Assembly: GCF_000379625.1 (NCBI RefSeq)
Contig: NZ_KB903217.1
Coordinates: 141,816 to 205,815, forward strand
Direction: 5' to 3'
Length of the DNA: 64,000 nucleotides
Origin: Actinomycetospora chiangmaiensis DSM 45062
Lineage (GTDB): Bacteria > Actinomycetota > Actinomycetes > Mycobacteriales > Pseudonocardiaceae
The position numbers and the translations under genes are program-made. Within the stretch, counting starts at the first letter, position 1. Every line of letters begins with the position of its first letter. Shown piece by piece: positions 58,508 through 64,000 of the stretch. The notes under the pieces were generated by a model that had not been told where the DNA came from, made no database searches, and saw only the letters and a program-made list of their open reading frames with translations.

Positions 58508-58987
58508 TCAGGCCCCCGCGCCCTTCGGGCAGATCGCGCACGACCCGGCGCAGGCCGAGCGTGCCTCGGGACCACAGCTGTCGTCGGGAACGTTCTGCGG
58601 CAGCGAGCAGGGCTGGGCGGGGCGGCTCTCCGCCTCGAGGGTGGCCTCCCGGTCGGCCTCGGCGTAGCGGCCGCCGAGGACTCCCCCGACGCCGAGCAGC
58701 ACGAGCAGGGCGAGGGCGCCGACGACGAGCAGGGTCACGGCCGCGGCGGTGACCGGGCTGAGCAGCGCGGTGACGCCTCCGAGCAGGCCGAGCACACCGG
58801 CGCCGACGAAGGCGGGCGCGGCCACCCGGTTGGCGCGGCGGAAGGCGTCGACGCGGGCCATGGTCCAGCTCGTGCGCACGCCGATCACCCGGTTGCGCGG
58901 CAGGCGCTGCGTGGCGGCGAGAACTCCGACGACGCCGACGACGAGACCCGCGAGGATGAGCACGGCGGCCAGGACGGGGACGACCAT
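58508..58987 (-). CDS. SdpI-family membrane protein
   Basis: 159 residues, four hydrophobic helices at the start and centre (about 1-24, 57-78, 83-105), then a Cys-rich tail ([24 protein letters not shown]). It has the SdpI signature [13 protein letters not shown]. SdpI in Bacillus is an immunity protein; here only the fold is recognised. ATG 58987 fits TACTCT (58994-58999), 6 bases upstream. Confidence 0.8.
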   Translation of the reverse strand: MVVPVLAAVLILAGLVVGVVGVLAATQRLPRNRVIGVRTSWTMARVDAFRRANRVAAPAFVGAGVLGLLGGVTALLSPVTAAAVTLLVVGALALLVLLGVGGVLGGRYAEADREATLEAESRPAQPCSLPQNVPDDSCGPEARSACAGSCAICPKGAGA

Positions 58988-58993
58988 GCCCCC

Positions 58994-58999
58994 AGAGTA
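58994..58999 (-). promoter_or_regulatory. -10 element (TACTCT) of the SdpI gene
   Basis: Reverse-strand TACTCT, 6 bases before ATG 58987. Confidence 0.45.
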
Positions 59000-59091
59000 G
59001 GCTCGGTGGTCGAATCGCCGGTCCCCGAGGGACCCGGCCCCGCCCCGGCTGTGGATCCCGCCGGAGGCCTGTGGTGACCAGGAGGAACGCC

Positions 59092-62016
59092 GTGACCGCC
59101 CAGCCCGACGTCGCCCGGCGGGAGGCTCTCACGCCGCCCTACCGGTACACCGCCGAGCTGGCAGGAGAGATCGAGGCCCGCTGGCAGGACCGGTGGGAGG
59201 CCGAGGGCACGTTCGAGACGCCGAACCCCTCGGGCCCGCTCGCCGACGGTCGCACGCTGGACCCGGCCGAGAAGTACTACCTGATGGACATGTTCCCGTA
59301 CCCCAGTGGCGCGGGGCTGCACGTCGGGCACCCGCTGGGCTTCATCGGCACCGACGTCCTCGGCCGGTTCCTGCGCATGACCGGGCGCACCGTGCTGCAC
59401 ACGATGGGCTTCGACGCTTTCGGGTTGCCGGCCGAGCAGTACGCGGTGCAGACCGGCACGCACCCGCGGACCACCACCGAGGCGAACATCGAGCGCTACC
59501 GCGCGCAGATCCGTCGTCTCGGGCTGGCGCACGACAAGCGGCGGTCGGTGTCCACCACCGACGTCGGGTTCTACCGGTGGACGCAGTGGATCTTCCTGCA
59601 GATCCACGGTTCGTGGTTCGACGTCGCGCAGAACCGGGCGCGCCCGATCACCGAGCTCGAGGCCGAGTTCGCGGCGGGGACGCGCCCGGTGCCCGGCGGT
59701 CGGTCGTGGTCGGAGCTGACCCGCCCCGAGCAGGACCGCGTCCTGGACGGCTACCGCCTGGCCTACCTGGCCGACGCTCCCGTGAACTGGTGCCCGGCGC
59801 TCGGCACGGTGCTCTCCAACGAGGAGGTCACCGCCGACGGACGCTCCGAGCGGGGCAACTTCCCCGTCTTCCGGCGGAACCTGCGCCAGTGGATGATGCG
59901 GATCACCGCCTACGCCGACCGTCTCGCGGACGACCTGGACGGCGTCGACTGGCCGGACTCGGTCAAGGCGATGCAGCGGAACTGGATCGGCCGCTCGCAG
60001 GGCGCCACGGTGCGCTTCCGCAGCGGCGAGCACGTCCTCGAGGTCTTCACGACGAGGCCTGACACCCTGTTCGGCGCGACCTACATGGTCGTGGCGCCGG
60101 AGCACCCGCTGATCGACGCGATCGTGCCGGACGCGTGGCCGACGCTCGCCGACGAGGCGGAGCTGGACGGTCGCTGGACCGCCGGCGCCGCGACCCCGGC
60201 CGAGGCGGTCGCGGAGTACCGCCGCGTCGTGGCCTCGCGCTCCGACCTGGAGCGCCAGGAGGCCCGCGACAAGACCGGTGTCTTCACCGGGGCGTGGGCG
60301 ATCAACCCGGTCAACGGCGAGCCGCTGCCGGTGTTCGTCGCCGACTACGTGCTCATGGGCTACGGCACCGGCGCGATCATGGCCGTCCCCGGCCAGGACC
60401 AGCGCGACTGGGACTTCGCGTCGGTGTTCGGCCTGCCGATCAAGCGGACGGTGCAGCCGCCGGCGGACTTCGAGGCCTCGGGTGGCGAGGCGTACACGGG
60501 GACCGGGGCGGCGATCAACTCGTCGAACGCCGAGATCTCCCTCGACGGGCTGGGCGTCGACGAGGCCAAGGCGTCGATCATCGCGTGGCTGGCCGAGCGC
60601 GGCGACGGCGAGGCCGTCGTGCAGTACAAGCTGCGCGACTGGCTGTTCAGCCGCCAGCGCTACTGGGGCGAACCGTTCCCGGTCGCCTACGTGGCCGACG
60701 GCGAGTCCGACGGCGGGCCGTCGATCCCGCGCGCCCTGCCCGACTCCGACCTGCCGGTGCTGCTGCCCGACGTCGACGAGTACGCCCCGAAGACGTTCGC
60801 GCCCGACGACCGTGACTCGGCGCCGGAGTCCCCGCTGGCCCGGGCCACCGAGTGGACGTCGTTCGCCGAGGACCTGGCGTCCGACCCGGAGCGGGGCTGG
60901 GCGGAGTACGTCCGCGAGACGAACACGATGCCGCAGTGGGCCGGCTCCTGCTGGTACCACCTGCGCTACCTCGACCCGACCAACGAGCAGCGCTTCGTCG
61001 ACCCCGACGTCGAGCGCTTCTGGCTCGGGCCGCGGCCCGACGTGTTCGGCCCGGCCGACCCCGGTGGCGTCGACCTCTACGTCGGCGGCGTCGAACACGC
61101 GGTGCTGCACCTGCTCTACGCCCGGTTCTGGCAGAAGGTGCTGTTCGACCTGGGCCACGTCTCGGCCTCCGAGCCGTTCCGCCGCCTGTTCAACCAGGGC
61201 TACATCCAGGCGTGGGCCTACGTCGACGCGCGCGGGGTGTACGTGCCGGCCGAGGAGGTCGTCGAGGGTCCCGACGGTGGATTCACGTGGAACGGCGAGC
61301 CCGTCACCCGCGAGTACGGGAAGATGGGCAAGTCGCTGCGCAACGTGGTGACCCCGGACGACATGTGCGCCACCTACGGCGCCGACACGTTCCGGCTCTA
61401 CGAGATGTCGACCGGACCGATGGAGGCCTCGCGCCCCTGGTCGACCCGCGACGTCGTCGGCTCGCAGCGCTTCCTGCAGCGGGTGTGGCGGCTGTTCGTC
61501 GACGAGCAGGACGGGTCGCTGCGGGTCTCGGACGCCGAGCCGTCGGACGACACGCTGCGGCTGCTGCACCGCACGATCGACGGGGTGCGCGCCGACTTCC
61601 CGGCGCTGCACTACAACACCGGCGCGGCGAAGCTCATCGAGCTGTCCAACCACCTGACGAAGGCCTATCCCGACGGCGGGTGCCCCCGGTCCGTCGCGGA
61701 GCCGCTGGTGCTCATGCTGGCCCCGCTGTGCCCGCACCTGGCCGAGGAACTGTGGTCGAAGCTGGGCCACCCGTCGTCGCTGGCGTACGCGGACTTCCCG
61801 GTGGCCGACCCGGCCCTGCTCGTCGAGGACTCCGTCGAGTACCCGATCCAGGTCAAGGGAAAGGTCCGCTCGCGGGTCACCGTGGCCGCCTCGGCGAGCG
61901 AGGACGAGGTGCGGGCCGCCGCCCTCGCCGACGAGAAGGTCGTCGAACTCCTCGCCGGTGCGGAGCCGCGCAAGGTGATCGTGGTGCCGGGTCGTCTGGT
62001 GAACGTGGTGCCGTAA
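59092..62016 (+). CDS. leuS: Leucyl-tRNA synthetase
   Basis: 974 residues. The class I HIGH motif is HVGH at 77-80, KMSKS is KMGKS at about 744-748, with an editing domain between. It charges tRNA-Leu. GTG 59092 follows AGGAGG (59080-59085) by 6 bases; GTG 59071 would lie before it. Position corresponds to Rv0041. Followed by a 49-bp inverted repeat and an AbiEi-like gene. Confidence 0.97.
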   Translation: MTAQPDVARREALTPPYRYTAELAGEIEARWQDRWEAEGTFETPNPSGPLADGRTLDPAEKYYLMDMFPYPSGAGLHVGHPLGFIGTDVLGRFLRMTGRTVLHTMGFDAFGLPAEQYAVQTGTHPRTTTEANIERYRAQIRRLGLAHDKRRSVSTTDVGFYRWTQWIFLQIHGSWFDVAQNRARPITELEAEFAAGTRPVPGGRSWSELTRPEQDRVLDGYRLAYLADAPVNWCPALGTVLSNEEVTADGRSERGNFPVFRRNLRQWMMRITAYADRLADDLDGVDWPDSVKAMQRNWIGRSQGATVRFRSGEHVLEVFTTRPDTLFGATYMVVAPEHPLIDAIVPDAWPTLADEAELDGRWTAGAATPAEAVAEYRRVVASRSDLERQEARDKTGVFTGAWAINPVNGEPLPVFVADYVLMGYGTGAIMAVPGQDQRDWDFASVFGLPIKRTVQPPADFEASGGEAYTGTGAAINSSNAEISLDGLGVDEAKASIIAWLAERGDGEAVVQYKLRDWLFSRQRYWGEPFPVAYVADGESDGGPSIPRALPDSDLPVLLPDVDEYAPKTFAPDDRDSAPESPLARATEWTSFAEDLASDPERGWAEYVRETNTMPQWAGSCWYHLRYLDPTNEQRFVDPDVERFWLGPRPDVFGPADPGGVDLYVGGVEHAVLHLLYARFWQKVLFDLGHVSASEPFRRLFNQGYIQAWAYVDARGVYVPAEEVVEGPDGGFTWNGEPVTREYGKMGKSLRNVVTPDDMCATYGADTFRLYEMSTGPMEASRPWSTRDVVGSQRFLQRVWRLFVDEQDGSLRVSDAEPSDDTLRLLHRTIDGVRADFPALHYNTGAAKLIELSNHLTKAYPDGGCPRSVAEPLVLMLAPLCPHLAEELWSKLGHPSSLAYADFPVADPALLVEDSVEYPIQVKGKVRSRVTVAASASEDEVRAAALADEKVVELLAGAEPRKVIVVPGRLVNVVP
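61279..61294. other. parS-like sequence inside leuS
   Basis: GGATTCACGTGGAACG, 14 of 16 identical to the parS copy at 35519-35534 but with 12 of 16 to the general consensus. The core TTCACGTGGAAC is intact. Weak candidate for ParB binding. Confidence 0.3.
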
Positions 62017-62029
62017 CCGGCTCCCCCCG

Positions 62030-62078
62030 CGTGAGGGGAACCCCGGTGCCATAAGAGCGCTCGGATCCTCCCCTCACG
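62030..62078. repeat. Left 49-bp inverted repeat flanking an AbiEi-like gene
   Basis: Its reverse complement is 44 of 49 identical to 63125-63173. Both ends are themselves inverted (GTGAGGGGA/TCCCCTCAC), with a central GAGCGCTC palindrome, so it can form a hairpin. It lies 13 bases after leuS and ends 8 bases before the next gene's start. Confidence 0.85.
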
Positions 62079-62085
62079 ACGGCGG

Positions 62086-63087
62086 GTGGATCCGATCTGG
62101 CCCCGGCTGCGTCACCAGGACGTGCCGAGGAAATCGAAGGTCGACTGGCAGGCGGTCCGTGATGCCGCGCCGCACGGGGTGGCGCGGACGGCGGAGCTCC
62201 GCGAACTGGGTGTCGCGGCCGGCACGATCGCCGGCCGCACCCGCTCGGGGCAGTGGGAGCGCGGCTCCCGTGGCCAGATCCGGTTGCGGACGGGTCCCCC
62301 GACGACGGAGGAACGGCTCGACGCGGCGCTGCGACTGGCCGGCCCGGATGCCGTGCTCAGTGGGGCGGCCGCCTGTCGGTTGTACGGGCTCACGAAGCTG
62401 CCCGACGCGGGGACGATCCTGGTGCTCGTGCCTCACGGGAGGCGACGACAGGACGCCGACGAGGTGCACCTGGAACGCACGCACCGCCCGCCGCCGGCGG
62501 TCGTGCGCAGCGGCTTCCCGTGCGCTCCCCTGGAGCGGGCGGTGCTGGACGCCGCGCGCCACATGGTGCGGCTCGACCCGGTGCGATCCCTCCTCGCGGA
62601 GGCGGTGCAGCGCCGGTTCACCACGGTGGCGCGTCTCACGGAGGAGCTGGACGCGGGCACGCGCCGCGGCACCCGCTTAGCCCGCATCGTGCTCGGGGAA
62701 CTGGCCGACGGGGTGCGGTCGGCGGCTGAGTCGTGGGCCCGGGAGATCGCCCGCGAGATGGAGCAGGAGGGCTTCCCGCCGATCGAGTGGAACCGTGCGA
62801 TCCACCTGGAGTCGACGGGCGCGTTCCTCTTCAGCCCGGACGGGTGGATCGACGAGGTCGGGGCGGCGTGGGAGATCGAGTCGGTCGAGTACCACCTCGA
62901 CCCGGAGGACCAGGAGCGCTCATACGCGCGCCGCGCCCTGATGAACACTCACGACGTGGTCCTGGTCGAGCACCGGCCGAAGCTGCTCCGGACGAATCCG
63001 TCCCAGGTGAAGCGGGAGGTCCGGGAGGCCTACGAGCGGGCTCTCCGCCGTCCACGCCCGCCGCTCGAGGCCCGTGCGCCACGGTGA
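62086..63087 (+). CDS. AbiEi-like type IV antitoxin-related protein
   Basis: 333 residues. The N-terminal half has a winged-helix-like GVARTAELRELGVAAGTIAG and SGAAACRLYGLTKLP, then a region with RSGFPCAPLERAVLDAARHM typical of actinobacterial proteins annotated as AbiEi antitoxin-like. The C-terminal part (about 225-320) has WIDEVGAAWEIESVEYHLDP, which looks like a DUF559/restriction-endonuclease-like fold. No partner toxin (AbiEii nucleotidyltransferase) lies next to it, so it is an orphan. GTG 62086 or 62122 starts it. It is bracketed by 49-bp inverted repeats. Confidence 0.65.
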   Translation: MDPIWPRLRHQDVPRKSKVDWQAVRDAAPHGVARTAELRELGVAAGTIAGRTRSGQWERGSRGQIRLRTGPPTTEERLDAALRLAGPDAVLSGAAACRLYGLTKLPDAGTILVLVPHGRRRQDADEVHLERTHRPPPAVVRSGFPCAPLERAVLDAARHMVRLDPVRSLLAEAVQRRFTTVARLTEELDAGTRRGTRLARIVLGELADGVRSAAESWAREIAREMEQEGFPPIEWNRAIHLESTGAFLFSPDGWIDEVGAAWEIESVEYHLDPEDQERSYARRALMNTHDVVLVEHRPKLLRTNPSQVKREVREAYERALRRPRPPLEARAPR

Positions 63088-63090
63088 GGG

Positions 63091-63135
63091 CTCCCCTCAC
63101 GCTCGACGGTCGTACGCCGGCGAGCGTGAGGGGAG
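63091..63135. terminator. Strong hairpin after the AbiEi-like gene
   Basis: Arms 63091-63105 and 63121-63135 are perfect 15-bp inverted copies with a 15-base loop. The right arm overlaps the left edge of the right 49-bp repeat. Confidence 0.7.
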
Positions 63136-63173
63136 GAATCGAGCGCTCTTAAGGCACGAGGGTTCCCCTCACG
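63125..63173. repeat. Right 49-bp inverted repeat flanking the AbiEi-like gene
   Basis: Reverse-complement partner of 62030-62078, with five mismatches. It ends 16 bases before the inositol-phosphate synthase stop. Confidence 0.85.
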
Positions 63174-63188
63174 CCATAGGGGGCACTG

Positions 63189-64000
63189 TCACTCCTCGCC
63201 GCGGATGAACGACTCGACGGCGTCGTAGGCCACGGAGTCCCGGTACTGCACGGGCGGCGACTTCATGAAGTACGACGACGCGCCGAGCAGCGGGCCGCCG
63301 AGGCCGCGGTCGAGGGCGATCTTCGCGGCGCGCACGGCGTCGATGATGATGCCGGCCGAGTTCGGGGAGTCCCAGACCTCGAGCTTGTACTCCAGCGACA
63401 GCGGCACGTCCCCGAAGGCGCGCCCCTCGAGGCGGACGTAGGCCCACTTGCGGTCGTCGAGCCACGGCACGTGGTCCGACGGCCCGATGTGGACGTTGTC
63501 CTTGCCCATGTCGCGGTCGACCTGCGAGGTCACCGACTGGGTCTTCGAGACCTTCTTCGACTCCAGGCGCTCGCGCTCGAGCATGTTCTTGAAGTCCATG
63601 TTGCCGCCGACGTTGAGCTGCATCGTGCGGTCGAGCTGGACGCCGCGGTCCTCGAACAGCTTGGCCAGCACCCGGTGGGTGATGGTGGCGCCGACCTGGG
63701 ACTTGATGTCGTCACCGACGATCGGCACGCCCGCGTCGGTGAACTTCTGCGCCCACTCCGGGTCGGACGCGATGAACACGGGCAGGGCGTTGACGAAGGC
63801 GACCCCCGCGTCGAGCGCGCACTGCGCGTAGAACTTGTCGGCGTCCTCGGAGCCCACCGGCAGGTAGGAGACGAGCACGTCGGCGCGCGCCTCGCGCAGC
63901 GCCGCGACCACGTCGACCGGCTCCTCGTCGGCCTCGGTGATCGTCTCGCGGTAGTAGCGGCCGAGCCCGTCGTAGGTGTGGCCGCGCTGCACGGTGACCC
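63189..64000 (-). CDS. ino1: Inositol-3-phosphate synthase (partial)
   Basis: The N-terminus lies beyond the right edge; 270 residues are present. Features are [60 protein letters not shown] and [20 protein letters not shown], all typical of the actinobacterial myo-inositol-1-phosphate synthase. It converts glucose-6-phosphate to inositol-3-phosphate for phosphatidylinositol and mycothiol. Matches Rv0046c. The first strand and NAD-binding GxGxxG are not visible here. Confidence 0.95.
   Translation of the reverse strand, partial: VTVQRGHTYDGLGRYYRETITEADEEPVDVVAALREARADVLVSYLPVGSEDADKFYAQCALDAGVAFVNALPVFIASDPEWAQKFTDAGVPIVGDDIKSQVGATITHRVLAKLFEDRGVQLDRTMQLNVGGNMDFKNMLERERLESKKVSKTQSVTSQVDRDMGKDNVHIGPSDHVPWLDDRKWAYVRLEGRAFGDVPLSLEYKLEVWDSPNSAGIIIDAVRAAKIALDRGLGGPLLGASSYFMKSPPVQYRDSVAYDAVESFIRGEE

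Overview
The window is about 72 percent G+C and carries the replication-origin neighbourhood of an actinobacterium. GTG starts, TAnnnT -10 elements and gene order point to the Pseudonocardiales or a close relative. The core runs dciA-recF-gnd-dnaN-(oriC)-dnaA leftward and rpmH-rnpA-yidD-yidC-jag-rsmG-parA-parB rightward. It continues into a block matching Mycobacterium tuberculosis Rv3907c-Rv3924c in content and order: GNAT, cwlM, trxA, trxB, sigM with its anti-sigma factor, pseudokinase, murJ, a DUF6049/Rv3909-like protein, NUDIX and pcnA.

Region 1 (1-15.5 kb) is accessory. It holds a GT39-type membrane glycosyltransferase, a BglII-family restriction endonuclease translationally coupled to an MT-A70 methyltransferase, a small HTH protein, a striking 14/15-bp tandem repeat array, metabolic genes (SnoaL-like, MBL, map, SDR, BVMO-type monooxygenase, DCC protein, amidase, VOC protein) and an MFS / IclR / reductase / P450 catabolic module. 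Region 2 (15.5-18.6 kb) has tRNA-Ala with the 38-aa DLW-39 gene and tRNA-Ile. The two tRNAs are separated by a Tm-1-like/PEP-hydrolase operon and lsr2. Region 3 (18.6-32.2 kb) is the leftward DUF3566-gyrA-fkbM-gyrB-dciA-recF-gnd-dnaN-dnaA stretch, with a 0.9-kb putative oriC between dnaN and dnaA. Region 4 (32.7-38.4 kb) is the rightward rpmH-to-parB cluster with two parS sites. Region 5 (38.4-55.1 kb) is cell-wall, redox and RNA-processing functions. Region 6 (55.1-64 kb) has an Asp-rich repeat protein and a block resembling Rv0037c-Rv0046c (MFS, YqgE, DUF427, SdpI, LeuS, Ino1). It contains one gene bracketed by 49-bp inverted repeats.

The core genes work together in initiation (DnaA, DnaN, DciA, gyrase), chromosome segregation (ParABS), tRNA/RNase P and membrane insertion (RnpA, YidD, YidC, Jag), and control of peptidoglycan synthesis (CwlM, MurJ, pseudokinase) with SigM and thioredoxin. 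At least fifteen genes have a TAnnnT hexamer 6-8 bases before the start codon, which predicts leaderless mRNAs and helped choose starts. The most unusual items are the inverted-repeat-bounded AbiEi-like gene near 62-63 kb, the DnaA-box/palindrome cluster at 6.8 kb, the tandem array at 3.65 kb, the BglII/MT-A70 pairing and an FkbM methyltransferase lodged between gyrB and gyrA.
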